A stretch of DNA of 64,000 bases from Gordionus sp. m RMFG-2023 (GCF_954871325.1 NC_088777.1:53916703-53980702); one strand, 5' to 3'. Positions 25,601 through 34,540 are shown, counted from the first letter of the stretch. The notes: a model not told the origin generated them from the letters alone. Translations and numbers: made by a program.

Positions 25601-28600
25601 TATTAGTTTTTTTAATTTTCTTACCAAGTAATTCGTGGCTTTGAACTCCATCTCAATTTTTTTAGAGGTCCAAGAAGGGGGCAATATTTAAGGAGTTGAT
25701 ATTTTTTTTCCTTAGAAATAATTGGATAATGATGTTTTAAATTTTGAAGAAGTTCGTCATTTTTATTATTTTGTATATCAAACTCAGGAAGGCTGCTTCT
25801 TAATATGTTTTGACTTAATGCTTTTATTATTTTTTAAAGTTTTTCTTGCGGATATTTCTTTTCTCCAATTCTTTTCTTTTTTATTGGGGATTGGCCTATT
25901 TCTTCTAGCGATACATTTATTATATCCAAAGTTGAAGTGGATGGGGCTAGTTCGGGCTCTTCATTTTCAGATATATCCTCAATGGATTCCATATTTATCA
26001 AATATAAGCGACATGAGTGACATAATGATTGGCCTATTGTTAATAAACCTTTGGATTTTTTAATCATCTTTGGTGTAATTTAATTTTATATATAATAAAA
26101 ATAATCACGATATCCAATAATAAAAAAGATATTATATTAGTAAAAAATCCAGAATCCCATAATATAAATAAACTTACCTTTTGTAGATTTTTTGAAATGG
26201 ACTTATGGCCTTCTCTAATGAATGGATTACTACACAATGATTTCATTATTACAATTTTTTAAATTTAAAAAAAGAAATATTTTTTTAATCCTTATGTTCT
26301 TTTCAATCATGATTGATAATTATAAATTTAATAGAAAGAAAGGAATGAAAAATAAAATAAGATGATAAAATCTTTAATTTCAAATAATAACGATAGTATA
26401 GTAGATCCAGAAGTGTGAAATATATACAAATTACGGCCTCAAGAATTTGTATTTAAGCGCAAAATGGATTGCGATAAATAGATATATTTTTATAATAGCT
26501 TGAATATAATTTTAAAGTATCTTTATATGGGCCGCTTCCTCATTTATTGCTCCAGGACATCATACTGGTTATACTTAATCGATTTCTTTTGATTTTAATA
26601 CCGCTATAAAATATATTATTATTAAATATAATATATTATTAATAAATTTAGTATAATGCCATCTATATTATCCTTTTTTATTTAGAAAATAATAAAAATT
26701 TTAATAAAAAAAAACAAAAATGGCTATCGAGATTTTTCATTAAATAGTTTAATATAAAGGTAATAAACATTTTTAGAGAGTATCAACACCAAAAAAAAAT
26801 CCCTTCCCAGGAATGTTAATTTTTTATTTTTACCAGAAATACAAAAACACTTAAAATTTTTTAACTTTTTTTCAATATTTTCCAATGTAAAATTTTAAGG
26901 GCTATAAAGTGATATATTATTTGTACTTCTATCTTAAGTATTTTTTAAGAAAAACAAGATATAAGAAATCACGCATTACGCGATTCTCTACTTTGAAGGC
27001 GTATATCTTTGGATCTGGTTGAGCTGGGGCTCTAAAATTTGGATTTTATTATCATTTACAACATAAATAACTAACATGCCAAGTTTTTTCATTTTTGAGA
27101 TGGTCGGTCGAATCACTGGTCGATTTGTCATGGAATTACCCATGAATTATAAAAAATATATTATTAATACTTGAATATTGGGGCTTATTTAAGATATTCC
27201 TTTATTTGATTGTTTTGGTAAAATATGTTGTAAAAATTTAGATATGAATTATAAAAAAATATATTAATACTTTGAATAAATTTGCAGGAAATTAATAATT
27301 AGATCGATCTGTGGGTGTTAGGTGTGTTAACCATTACCCAATATTATATTAATCATAACTATAATATAATATAATCTTATAACCATTAACTCATAATGTT
27401 AAAATTTTTATAAAAAATATTAAGGCCCAGCTCGGGTTTAACAATCTTAGGCCCGGCCCGGATATATTTTAAAAAAAAATTTTTAGGCCCGGCCCGGATA
27501 TATTTAAAAAAAAATTTATTAGGCCCGGCCCGGGTATATTTAAAAAATTTAAAATATGGCCAGGCTTAGGGCCGGGCCTGCAGGTCTCTGTATATACAAT
27601 ATAAGCATATACTATCTCTCAAAAAATTTAATTTATATATCAATTTATAAAATATTTTAAATAATTTAATAATTAACTTAAATATTAATTTTATTTTTTT
27701 AAATTACTATGGATCATATAAACCTTATTGGATTAAAGGGTGTCTCCCCTCAAATCACACCCCATAGTTACATCATCGAGTCATTAGCCACATATTTCAT
27801 AACCCCCCCCCCCCCCCACACATTTCATCCAAAATGTTTAAAAAGGTCACTTTACCAATGCATCCTTATATTCTATCCAATTTATTCTGTCTGAAGACAA
27901 GCTAGGAAGAAATGAATGGTAGGCACTTCTTAGATGCTATATTAATCAAAGTTTGGAACCATCTTTTAAAATATAGAAAGCATAACAGGAATCTATTTTA
28001 ACATTTAATGGGTCCAGAACAATTTTAATTATTTTTGGCAAGGTCTGAGCCAGACCCAAAAAATATTTAAAAACCAAGCCAAAGTCTAAGAAAATGTCCA
28101 AGTCCAGATAATCCAAGTTTGATTGGATCTTGCTAACATAGAGTCTTACTTTATTTATTAATTTCATTTATATTTTAACTCATAAAACATCCACCTAACC
28201 CTAGCCCTGCTCATTCCACTGATAAAATATTTAAAATTAACAACCCCCCCCTCCATAAAAATTTTTTGAACTTCCAGCACACCCACCTAATTTTTAAAAT
28301 TCTTAAACTCTATTTACATTTCCAAAATTTATGAATTTTAATTAATTGATATCATGAGAAATATTATAATAAAAATTTTAAGGGATTATAATATAATTTA
28401 AGAACTTTAATATCGTCCAAAGATGAATCTACTACTTCATAATTATCAGGTAAACAGTAAAATTTTAGAGTGTGAAGATTTATAAATAAATGATGTCCCA
28501 TTTGAACACTATGAGTATATGCAAGTGATTTCTGACCACGTCCTAAAATAAATTCATAAAATTTATTATAATAAAATGTGAGCTAATTTATATAAGGACT

Positions 28601-29048
28601 GTATAAGATCAAATGATAAAAACAAACCCTGAAAATATTTTCCGCAAACTAAGCAAGCATATACATTTAGATGTGACAAAGAGACCGAACATAATTTTTC
28701 AAAATCAAAATCAAGAACACTCCTATGCATACCTGTTAATAATGTATAGTCATTGGAAATAATAACCTGTTGATTGTATCAATAAAAGGACACTTATTTC
28801 CTGGAATAATCAAATGTTTGTTTTGCCCTATTTAAATTACATATTTAGTAAATATTAAATCATGAGTTTAAGGTTTAAGTATATAACGTTATAATAAGGT
28901 ATTGATTAAATCATAATATATTGATAAATATATATATATTAAGAAATGACTAAGCAGAGATTAATATACTAATAGATGGAGTTTCTCGCTTTCGTTTAAT
29001 TGTGTTATTCTTATAGGAATAAGGAATATTATTATTTTCTAAAGCCAT
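7533..29048 (-). CDS. USP39: USP39/SAD1 homologue, tri-snRNP ubiquitin-protease-like protein (11 exons seen)
   Basis: USP39/Sad1 is a nuclear, catalytically dead ubiquitin-specific-protease relative needed to assemble the U4/U6.U5 tri-snRNP in pre-mRNA splicing. I read exons, in minus-strand order, at 29048-28970, 28800-28767, 28722-28628, 28542-28406, 22956-22804, 21742-21517, 20157-20012, 17034-16828, 15739-15678, 8388-8259 and 7637-7533. Every junction is GT-AG and the phases agree, giving 458 codons from an ATG at 29048. Order of parts: a short basic N-terminus, a ZnF-UBP (YACLVCGKYFQG, then NLHTLKFYCLPDNYE), then a USP fold. The Cys box reads GLNNIKANDYCNVVLQ, with Asp where active USPs have Cys, as in USP39. 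The His-box region reads VHILHAGSGKWFEMQDLHV. The terminal exon, expected to encode a short IWKR-like tail, was not found. The N-terminus is much shorter than the RS-rich human one. Identity comes from remembered family sequence. Confidence 0.93.
7905..8092. mobile_element. TAGTGTTG-family MITE in USP39 intron 10
   Basis: GACTAACTCAATATTT and the inverted AATATTTGAGTTAGCCGTTT flank a core with CTTTGTTCCTTCTATGAGCA. The left terminus is decayed; the right ends AGAACACTAC. Confidence 0.7.
8259..8388 (-). CDS. USP39: USP39 exon 10
   Basis: This encodes DVEMAEYICSDPAIQDAN, then PDTTYDLIANVVHDSLPG and QTTGTYR, matching the TTYDLIANIVHDGKP block. The acceptor is ATATGAAG and the donor GTATAA. The first base completes the split Gln codon from exon 9. 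Confidence 0.94.
8691..8698. other. Target-site duplication, left, of the 6.5-kb hAT
   Basis: GTGCTAAG directly abuts the CAGGG terminus and is repeated exactly at 15215-15222. Confidence 0.95.
8699..10440 (+). repeat. Left inverted arm of the 6.5-kb hAT, with 12-mer array
   Basis: The outer part is a run of AAATCTTC/GAAGATTT motifs that can fold locally. From about 9.06 kb inward, TGACAATTGTCA or one-base variants recur about every 100-120 bp, each followed by a block ending in GATGTACCATAGAAA. Similarity to the right arm fades beyond about 10.44 kb, although the array continues to about 10.56 kb. Confidence 0.9.
11630..12953 (+). CDS. hAT-derived BED/dimerisation protein, intact, four exons, 399 aa
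   Basis: The exons are 11630-11741, 11785-11918, 11960-12466 and 12507-12953. All junctions are GT-AG, all phases agree, and there is no internal stop. Exons 1-2 encode a BED-type zinc finger (ATCSMCDKKMKSIP, then SNLKRHITSQH, giving C-x2-C and H-x4-H). Exon 3 holds the insertion-domain side of a ZBED-like hAT transposase (TRWWNSTYLMMKNLMDN and YMDPRFHY). Exon 4 holds the hAT C-terminal dimerisation region (LAAPCTQVSVERAFSALAL) with the third catalytic acidic residue in VER. The part expected between the BED finger and TRWWNST, which carries the first two catalytic Asp residues, is absent. It can probably bind DNA and dimerise but not cut (inference). I would expect a full hAT transposase to exceed 550 residues. 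Confidence 0.82.
13500..15214 (-). repeat. Right inverted arm of the 6.5-kb hAT, with 12-mer array
   Basis: This is the inverted copy of the left arm, including identical 12-mers and spacers. The two arms differ most at the outermost 100 bp and beyond 13.5 kb inward. Confidence 0.9.
15215..15222. other. Target-site duplication, right, of the 6.5-kb hAT
   Basis: GTGCTAAG directly follows the CCCTG terminus and matches 8691-8698 exactly. Confidence 0.95.
15356..15612. mobile_element. MITE with GGCCGTATTCAT ends
   Basis: The left end AAGGCCGTATTCATAATGGG is answered by an inverted AAGGCCGCATTCATAGTGGG at the right. Inside, GATCAGCTGTT and AACAGCTGATT also pair. It is non-coding, in USP39 intron 9 next to the hAT element. 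The target duplication is uncertain, so I do not assign a superfamily. Confidence 0.7.
15678..15739 (-). CDS. USP39: USP39 exon 9 (62-nt micro-exon)
   Basis: This encodes RFTKNTFYLEKNPTIVNFPI plus two bases, a near match to the RFTKNNFFVEKNPTIVNFPI block of USP39. The acceptor is TTTTAAAG and the donor GTAAAT. The next intron, about 7.3 kb, contains the hAT element at 8699-15214. Confidence 0.95.
16062..16240. mobile_element. TAGTGTTG-family MITE in USP39 intron 8
   Basis: It starts TAGTGGTTAAACGACTC, followed by AAAAACGGCTAACTCAACAT, and has the inverted AATATTGAGTTAGCCGTTTT at the right. The right end is truncated after CGGCTCAAAT. Confidence 0.72.
16828..17034 (-). CDS. USP39: USP39 exon 8
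   Basis: This encodes PFLYLAVDLPPPPLFRDE, then VEGNIIPQVPIHSILAKF and NGMTEKEYKTYKDSTIKR, ending RLPPYLILCFK. The in-phase acceptor is AAGAACAG. An alternative AG 17 bp upstream, right at the pyrimidine tract, would break the phase with exon 7. The donor is GTTGCT. Confidence 0.94.
17052..19540. other. USP39 intron 7, distal part
   Basis: Mostly A+T-rich DNA. A short open stretch near 18215-18397 (plus strand) has moderate G+C but no homology I recognise and no splice signals that tie it to a gene. Confidence 0.45.
19541..19704. mobile_element. hAT MITE, CAGAGACCTGCA family
   Basis: It starts CAGAGACCTGCAGGCCCG and ends TAGGTCTCTA. The interior has GGCCGGGTC-type motifs near both ends. Imperfect 8-bp flanks (ATTTTATT and TTTTAATT) suit a decayed hAT duplication. 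It lies in USP39 intron 7. Confidence 0.65.
20012..20157 (-). CDS. USP39: USP39 exon 7
   Basis: This encodes GDPVEFLSWLLNALHLAL, then NGTKKRDSSIIYKTFQGS and MRVYSRKVPPLDL. It matches the FLSWFLNALH / FQGSMRIF block of USP39. The acceptor is TTTTAAAG and the donor GTAAAA, ending in phase 0. Confidence 0.94.
20158..21516. other. USP39 intron 6
   Basis: A+T-rich. It contains an ACCGGTAAAAACCGGTCC palindrome near 20946-20963, resembling the ends of the repeat at 2837-3487. No gene was found. Confidence 0.5.
21517..21742 (-). CDS. USP39: USP39 exon 6
   Basis: This encodes SLSHVPPLRDYFLRPDNY, then QKINRPAGDIAFLSVSRF, and the highly conserved NFKAHVSPHEMLQAVVLCSKK-type block, read here as NPKHFKAHVSPHEMLQAVV. 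The acceptor is ATCAATCAG; the donor GTTTATTG leaves one base that joins exon 7 to make Gly. Confidence 0.95.
22305..22533. mobile_element. TAGTGTTG-family MITE in USP39 intron 5
   Basis: This is the best-preserved full copy: TAGTTTTGTTAAATGCCTC at the left, CAACACTA at the right, with AAAACGGCTAACTC pairing with GAGTTAGCGGTTTT. The flanks TATATGAA and CATATGAG match at six of eight bases, consistent with an 8-bp hAT-type duplication. Confidence 0.78.
22804..22956 (-). CDS. USP39: USP39 exon 5 (pseudo-Cys box)
   Basis: The exon is 51 codons: YVLQPTFSLEQVQALNKN, then DKLSRAFDGTLYSPGIV and GLNNIKANDYCNVVLQ. The catalytic-Cys position is Asp, the hallmark of the USP39/Sad1 pseudo-enzymes. The acceptor is TTATTTTAG and the donor GTTCGG, both in phase 0. 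Confidence 0.95.
23690..24040. repeat. A+T-rich degenerate tandem repeat
   Basis: Three to four copies of a roughly 80-100-bp unit recur, containing ATAAAAATGG, ATATTTTGAGCATATA and a TTGCATTTA/ATAAAACTAATATT tail. It lies in USP39 intron 4. Confidence 0.6.
24120..24359 (-). pseudogene. BED-finger N-terminus of a Hermes-like hAT transposase
   Basis: ATG at 24359-24357 opens a frame with KSEIWAKFNIIIDEN. After a one-base slip in an A-run it continues YVQCKNCSSILSYNY and KHGTSHLKRHKCDG, giving the C-x2-C and H-x4-C/H pattern of a BED finger. The rest of the transposase is absent; downstream sequence is A+T-rich minisatellite. Confidence 0.65.
24412..27141 (-). mobile_element. Sola-like DNA transposon with ~500-bp terminal inverted repeats
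   Basis: The ends read GGGTCATTATTCCACGTCAA on the left and GGGTAATTCCATGACAAATC on the right, read inward. The inverted repeats run about 24412-24917 and 26648-27141. A 4-bp duplication, ATGA, flanks it (24408-24411 and 27142-27145). A paralogous copy of the target at about 27194-27262 lacks the element and keeps a single ATGA, confirming the boundaries. The interior holds pieces of a transposase-like gene on the minus strand. A 4-bp target duplication with GGG ends fits my recollection of Sola; that assignment is inference. It lies in USP39 intron 4. Confidence 0.8.
24930..26246 (-). pseudogene. Decayed transposase gene of the Sola-like element
   Basis: Exon 1 (26246-26178) encodes MKSLCSNPFIREGHKSIS and ends at a perfect GTAAGT donor. 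Exon 2 starts at 26067 and contains IGQSLCHSCRLYL, a Cys-pair motif, then an acidic linker and IKKKRIGEKKYPQEKL, followed by a stop. Further blocks follow at 25684-25424 (SRAMPGKKDYKSIMIKGK) and about 25440-24930 (LRPKNCILAGASGTHSVC, then GDCNYCPG and SFKQWVSVDRSNLET). The last two blocks are offset by one base at an A-run near 25430. The downstream half, where a DDE core would lie, is missing: the frame runs straight into the terminal repeat. This layout is familiar from transposon proteins in insect genomes. The element cannot move on its own. Confidence 0.72.
27420..27590. repeat. GGCCCGGCCCGG subterminal repeat and hAT end
   Basis: The block TTAGGCCCGGCCCGGATATA, followed by an A-run, is repeated about three times at roughly 45-bp spacing. 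It ends in CTGCAGGTCTCTG at 27590. The same terminus occurs at 19541, 43786 and 44086. Confidence 0.7.
27591..28405. other. USP39 intron 4, proximal part
   Basis: Contains a 15-base C-run (27803-27817) and an 8-base C-run (28244-28251). No gene was recognised on either strand. Confidence 0.5.
28406..28542 (-). CDS. USP39: USP39 exon 4 (ZnF-UBP, second half)
   Basis: This encodes GRGQKSLAYTHSVQMGHH, then LFINLHTLKFYCLPDNYE and VVDSSLDDIK, the His-rich second half of the ZnF-UBP. The acceptor is TATTTTAG and the donor GTTCTT. The next intron is about 5.4 kb and holds the Sola-like and hAT insertions. Confidence 0.92.
28628..28722 (-). CDS. USP39: USP39 exon 3 (ZnF-UBP, first half)
   Basis: This encodes RSVLDFDFEKLCSVSLSH and then LNVYACLVCGKYFQG, the CxxC half of the ZnF-UBP. 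The junction phase (1 nt in, 1 nt out) matches both neighbours. The exon is A+T-rich and short, so plain ORF searches overlook it. Confidence 0.92.
28767..28800 (-). CDS. USP39: USP39 exon 2 (34-nt micro-exon)
   Basis: This encodes NKCPFIDTIN, matching the CPYLDTINR segment just before the zinc finger in USP39. The acceptor is ATTCCAG and the donor GTTATT. The following intron is only 44 bp. The CP is the first cysteine element of the ZnF-UBP. Confidence 0.85.
28970..29048 (-). CDS. USP39: USP39 exon 1 (start codon, basic N-terminus)
   Basis: The frame opens with an ATG at 29048-29046 and encodes MALENNNIPYSYKNN followed by a basic TIKRKRETPSI stretch. It ends with one spare base before GTATAT. 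That base completes an Arg codon with the first two bases of exon 2, which supports this start although no homologue fixes it. The basic stretch may serve nuclear import (inference). Confidence 0.72.
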
Positions 29049-29887
29049 GCTATTTTGAATGAATGTAAGGGGTTTATTTTTTAGATTTGAATAGCTAATC
29101 ACCAACCATTCTAAAAATAAATATATTCATAACCTATTTATAATATTTAGAAAAGACATATAAAGATTAGAACTAATTTTCAAGTCAAAAATACATCTTA
29201 AAGGGTATTAAAACTTTCACTATCGAATAATAGGTTGGCGTAACCAATGGGTGTGAAGGTGGGATATATCACCCCATGTCTGTTCTCATTAATATCACTT
29301 TATTAGGGAAAATTTCTCTACAAACTTCCTATCTACTCTTACAAATAAATGTATGTAATATATCACTATAAACAATACTGTGAAAGATAAATAAATAAAA
29401 GTAAATAATTTTTTAAAATAACGACTAGTATAGTACTAAAATTTTTATTAAAAAGTATTTTTATAAATAGAAATGACTAAAACCTCAAAATTATCTATAA
29501 CATGGCTAAAGATCTACAATAAGTGGACCATCTACTGTAAAATTTATAACAGAAAAACTCGCCTACTAGTTATTTTCCTCTATAAGAAAGTCCTGGATAC
29601 GCCTATACAATGATCTGGTACGGTTGAGGTTTATGTGGTTTTTTATTATAAATTTTATTGGATATTTTTAGGCCCCTTATTTGAAAACTTTGGTTGGATT
29701 AAATTTTTAAACGACTATAATAGTCCTTATTATTTCTCATATAGAATTTATAAAAAATAAATATCTGAATCATAATGACATATAGGCTTCTTGTGAAGAT
29801 TGGGGTGCATTGAGTGTTTTAATTTACTTTATTTTATATACCTGATAATATATACCTCTGGTAATATTTCAATATGGAGGAATTTTC
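29049..29887. other. Upstream region of USP39
   Basis: The USP39 promoter and 5' untranslated region should lie here. I see no convincing TATA box or initiator, and no divergent gene. Confidence 0.4.
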
Positions 29888-30184
29888 TGATCTTCGAACT
29901 TTCCTTTCACAAATGAGCTTCTATAAGGGTTGAATATATATATAGGTTTGATTGGGATACTTTAGTAATTTATTTACATTTCCTAAATTTAAGACTACTA
30001 AATGTCTATTCCTATATAGCATCAAAAATAAACTCCTTCGGAACTGATCCTTGGAACATTTAAGATTAGTATTTAATAATCAAAATAATATAGCCGTAAA
30101 ATTTATAAAGTCATCAGCATCTTCGTGAGAGGGGGGACATAAGCCATTTGCCTTCATATTTTTAAGAAGGGTCGGCATTCAGGA
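29888..30184 (+). repeat. Dispersed repeat, about 297 bp, copy 1
   Basis: It runs from TGATCTTCGAACTTTCC to GGTCGGCATTCAGGA and is nearly identical to 59235-59532. Similarity stops abruptly at both ends. It is non-coding, with no terminal repeats or poly-A, so its type is unknown. Confidence 0.85.
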
Positions 30185-32510
30185 AATGTATGCATTCCGA
30201 TACACCTTCATAAAAATCGTAATTTGTGCCTTGACACTATTTTAGAGATATCTATATTTATTTTTAGATATTTTTAATAGACATTTTGTTTTATTTTTAA
30301 TTTTTATATTAAAATGAATATTTTAAATACATTTAATAATATGTCCGAGCTTATTTCATTATAAAAACAAACCATATAAATTTTATTTTACGCAATGGAC
30401 AACGAAGATAAATTATATATTACAATTTATTTTATAATTTTTATTTTAAAAATATATGTCACACTATTTAAATCAATAATTTTAGACAATCCCTGAAAGG
30501 AAATAAAATAATTCATTACTAGATTCATTGGAAACCATAAAATATTGATATAGTAAATTTTGAATTAATTTTTTTTTAAATGACTATCGAATAGGAGCTT
30601 AAACACGTTCCTCTTCCCATTGAAAATTATTTTTTTAAAGTTAAAAACATTTTAATAAGGCACCATAACTCAGGGCATTTTGCGAAATTCAAAACTTAGA
30701 AAAATATAAATTTTTATAAAAAAAATAAGTGAAAACACAAAATTATTCTTAATAATAAAACTAAAGGTTTACAAAGTGGAATCTAATGACATCCAATAAA
30801 ATTAATGGCAGTAAGAGTGTTTTCACTCCTTATAAGAAAATTATGGATGCGTTAATTCTTTTGAAAAATACATTAAATAATTATTCAAATATAAAGTATT
30901 TATTAATTAACCATTCTGTCGTCAATTATCCTGATAAAAAGGGTTTTAAATATGGCTAAAAATTTGTTTACAGATAAAGGTGGGTGCATTAATGATAATT
31001 TTTTATCATTAATAATATATATTTTCTACATAACGCTCATTACGAAATTTGAATTTTAGCAATAGAATCAAATTAAGCATTATGCACACCTTTCATAAAT
31101 AAAATAAAAATTGAATCTGTATCTAGATACATTTTAGGAAGAGTATTTATATTATCATGATTTATTTTCAGACGATGTATCTATAGTATTAGGTCATTTT
31201 GTAGAAAACTCTCTTGAAAATTGATTACTACTATTTTTCTATTTTCAGGTGAAATAATTAATAGATATTATCTAACAATTGCAAGGGCAATAAAAATTAT
31301 TAAATAAAACATCAAAGGTTAAATTAAATTTTTTTGGTTAATGAAACATATTATAGTAAATGATATGCTTTTAAAATTATTTATTATCTTTTTTAAATAG
31401 TATTAAACAGTTAAAGAATGCTAATGAAATATGTAAATATATATTTTCTTATATATAATATATACACGCATAACAAATAAAATAAAATTACAAAATAAAA
31501 ATATATATTCTGACTTAGTTGAACAAGGTATTAAATATGGAGCTAAATTTATTAAAATGAAAATTTATATTATATATAGGTCTAAATTTAATATATATAT
31601 ATATATAGTCTGCTTAAAACACAAATATTTACTCTGACATTTTCCTTATCAAATAATAAACTGATTGATTTTGTACACAAGCCAGTGCCTGCTCTGGGAT
31701 TTGCATCTTTAAGCAAATTAGATACAAAAAAATTATTTACAAAAAATTTTAATTTTTTTTACACAATTCTTGTTTCACTTTAAAATAAATATATTTTTGT
31801 ATTAAATATATGACTCCTTCAATATTGCCATTTTCAATCATTCATGTCTCATACTAAGCCAAATAATTTTTACCACTTGTTACCCATTGATTCAGTTCAA
31901 TAAATTGGGTTTGCAATTAGAAGATTTCATTGCGTATGAAATTTATATGTAAATTGCATCTAATACTAGTTTAATATTGGAAATTTTTGTTGTAAATGTT
32001 CTAACAAATTTTGCTTAAAATAATATTTTTAAAATTAATAAAATAATTCAAATTTGCTTAATCTCTAAAGCCAACATAATTGTATATAATCAATATTATA
32101 ATCAACGAAGTAATTTGAAATTTAAAAAAAATGCTCGAAATAATAAAATATTTTTTATTTAATAAAAGATATGTAATAATTTATGTATATAATCACTTTA
32201 GATATAAAAAGACCACTTTCTTAATAAATTAGATGAAATGAATATTATAGTATGTATAAATAAATCAGAAATATAATGCTTATAAGATATTTTTTACATA
32301 AAAGCTAGTTTTAAAGAAGAAGTTGTCAATAAATAGTAATTTGAGAATAAGATATCAAATTTGTCGATCACCCTATGCAGTATATTGCGTAAGTGGCAGA
32401 GCTGGCACTAAATATAAAATAGCCATTTATACTAATGGGTTATTTTACTAATTATTTGCAAATTATCGTCCGGATCCTCTACTCTTCAGGGCATCGATCT
32501 TTGAATACTC
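30185..32510. other. A+T-rich, nothing recognised
   Basis: A long stretch without splice-bounded open frames, inverted repeats or tandem arrays that I could detect. Confidence 0.5.
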
Positions 32511-32518
32511 TTATTGAT

Positions 32519-32602
32519 TCTCCTATTATAATTATCTTAAATTAATTACATTTTATTGATTGCGTATTATAATTATCGTAAATTAATTACATTTTATTGA
32601 TT
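32519..32602 (+). repeat. 42-bp tandem duplication
   Basis: The block TATTATAATTATCTTAAATT, then AATTACATTTTATTGATT, occurs twice in direct succession with one or two differences. Confidence 0.8.
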
Positions 32603-32979
32603 TTATTTTAAAAAAATTATAATATTAAAATTATTATTATTATTGTTTTTTTTTTAAAAAAAGAAAAAGTTGTTGAAAAAAGAAAATTTTTGTTTTAAGT
32701 TCATTATATTTTTTTGATTAAATTTTTTGAAAAATAAAATTAATAAAGGATTAAAAAAAAAAGGAGTTGTAAAAAAAAAAAGGAGATAAAGAGTTGTAGA
32801 AAATCAAAAAAAAAAAAGAGGAGTTGAAGTAAGTTTTTTTTTTAAATAAGAAAATTATTATCAAAAATTTAAGTGTGGAAATTAATTAAATTTTAAGGAG
32901 TTGAAACAAAATATTTGAAATAAGAAAATTGCGTTGAAAGAGTTGATCGTTTTTTTTTATTAAAAAGTGTTAATAAGGG

Positions 32980-34540
32980 AGAGAAGGTGGAGCCTTATTA
33001 CATTATATAGATGGGTTGGAAAGACCGGTGATATTTTTCTCCCGGATCTTTAAGTCAGCGGAGACGAGGTACTCGGTTATTGAAAAAGAGGCGTTGGCGG
33101 TAATATTTGGGTTGACCAAGTGTAGGGAATATTTAATTGGGCGGAAGTTTGTTATATATACAGATCACAAACCTTTAGTGCATCTTTTTAAGAAGGATAA
33201 TAAAGAGTTGATGTTATCGCCAAGATTACAGAGATGGTTATTATTGGTGGGTAGTTTTGATGTTCAAGTCAAATATCGGCGTGGGAGAGAGAATTATTTA
33301 CCGGATATTTTATCCAGATGTGGAGCAGGAGAAATTTGTGATGAAAAAGAAGGGGATGAGGAAGAGAATGAGCAAAGGAGGACCGTAACATGGGAAGGGC
33401 TGAAAAGTGCTACATTGAAGGATCGAGAGTTGACACGAATTAAGGCGTGTATAGCGGGTAGAAAACCATGGAGAATTGAGGACAAGAGGTTCAAGAATGT
33501 AGAAAAAGAGTTGACAATAATGGATGAATGTGTGGTGCGAGGAAATCGTGGAGTAGTTCCGAGGAAATTAAGGGAAGCCGTGTTGAACATGATTCATGCT
33601 GGGCATCAAGGGTTGAACGAATGAAACAATGGGGAAGAGAATATGTGTGGTGGCCCTGAATGAATGAGGAGATTATAAATATAAACCGGGGTTGCGTGAT
33701 GTGTAACTCTTGGGCCAGTATGCCTCGTAGAGATAAAGAAAGTGTTTGGCCAAAAGCTACTCAGGCGTGGGACAGGGTTCACATCGACTTTTTTGATTTT
33801 GAGAACAAGATCTATATACTTGTGGTGGATGCTTATTCAAAGTGGGTAGAATATGAGGAGGTGAGAGGTTTAACGACGCAAGTGGTGATAAAAACATTAA
33901 AAAATCTGTGGGCCAGGTTTGGGGTTGCAAAAATAATTGTTTCGGATGGAGGGCCAGGGTTTGTAAGTAGGAATTTTGAAACCTTTTGTGCTGAAACGGG
34001 TGCGAAGCATATATTAGATCCACCTTACCATCCGAGTTCCAATGGTCAGGAGGAACGAATGGTGGCGGTAGTAAAGAGTTGGTTAAGAAAATCTAAATAT
34101 GGAGGGGGCGAGATTTGGATAGCGGTAGCGTATTACAATAATAGCAAAAAAGGGGAGGAAAGGTCTCCAGCGGAGAAATTTTTGGGGCGTCGGACTCGTA
34201 TGCTATTGGATTTATTGAAGCCCACGCCAGATGAGTTGCAAATGACAACGGTCAATGATGAGCAAGTGGTGAATAAGACCTGCGGATTTGTGATAGGTCA
34301 AAATGTGTGGATCAGAAATTATGGAGGTTCTAGGAAATGGGAGTTGGGAATAATAATGGAGAAATTGGGGAGCAGATTATATAAAGTCAGGTTTGGGGAT
34401 GGAAGAGATGGTATAAGACATTCCGATCAAATACGGAGGGGAGTTGAACCGGGGCGGTTGAGATCGGGAGGTGAAGTGTTGAGAGAGAAGTGAAATATCA
34501 GGAATAAAGAGTTGTAATATATAAAAAGAGGGGGTGATAC
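32980..34540 (+). mobile_element. Ty3/gypsy LTR-retrotransposon fossil, 3' pol part
   Basis: It retains the RNase H part (FSRIFKSAETRYSVIEKEAL, then YTDHKPLVHLF), the zinc-binding entry to integrase, and the integrase core (FDFENKIYILVVDAYSKW; SDGGPGF; PPYHPSSNGQEERM) with a C-terminal domain. A purine-rich tract ending in G follows at about 34530, which would mark the edge of a 3' LTR. The 5' part (gag, protease, most of the reverse transcriptase) is absent. It is broken: truncated at the 5' side, with about one further break in pol. It is moderately old. Confidence 0.9.

Larger units (their letters stand above)
23480..27590 (-). mobile_element. hAT remnant interrupted by the Sola-like element
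   Basis: The right end (minus-strand 5' end) reads CAGAGACCTGCAGGCCCGGC and stops at 27590, next to a GGCCCGGCCC-rich subterminal block (27420-27590). A BED finger lies at 24120-24359. A similar GGCCCGG block lies at 23487-23590 at the other side, but a matching terminus is not clear. The Sola-like element at 24412-27141 sits in what would be its 5' leader. Confidence 0.5.

Noticed and set aside
23613-27598. TATATACA at both 23613-23620 and 27591-27598, as a possible 8-bp target duplication of one hAT element
   Set aside because: The right copy abuts a proper CAGAGACC terminus, but nothing like that terminus adjoins the left copy. An A+T-only type 8-mer is expected several times by chance in this sequence.
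33294-34023. Open frames on the minus strand opposite the gypsy fossil
   Set aside because: They are shadows of the plus-strand pol frame, with no domain of their own.
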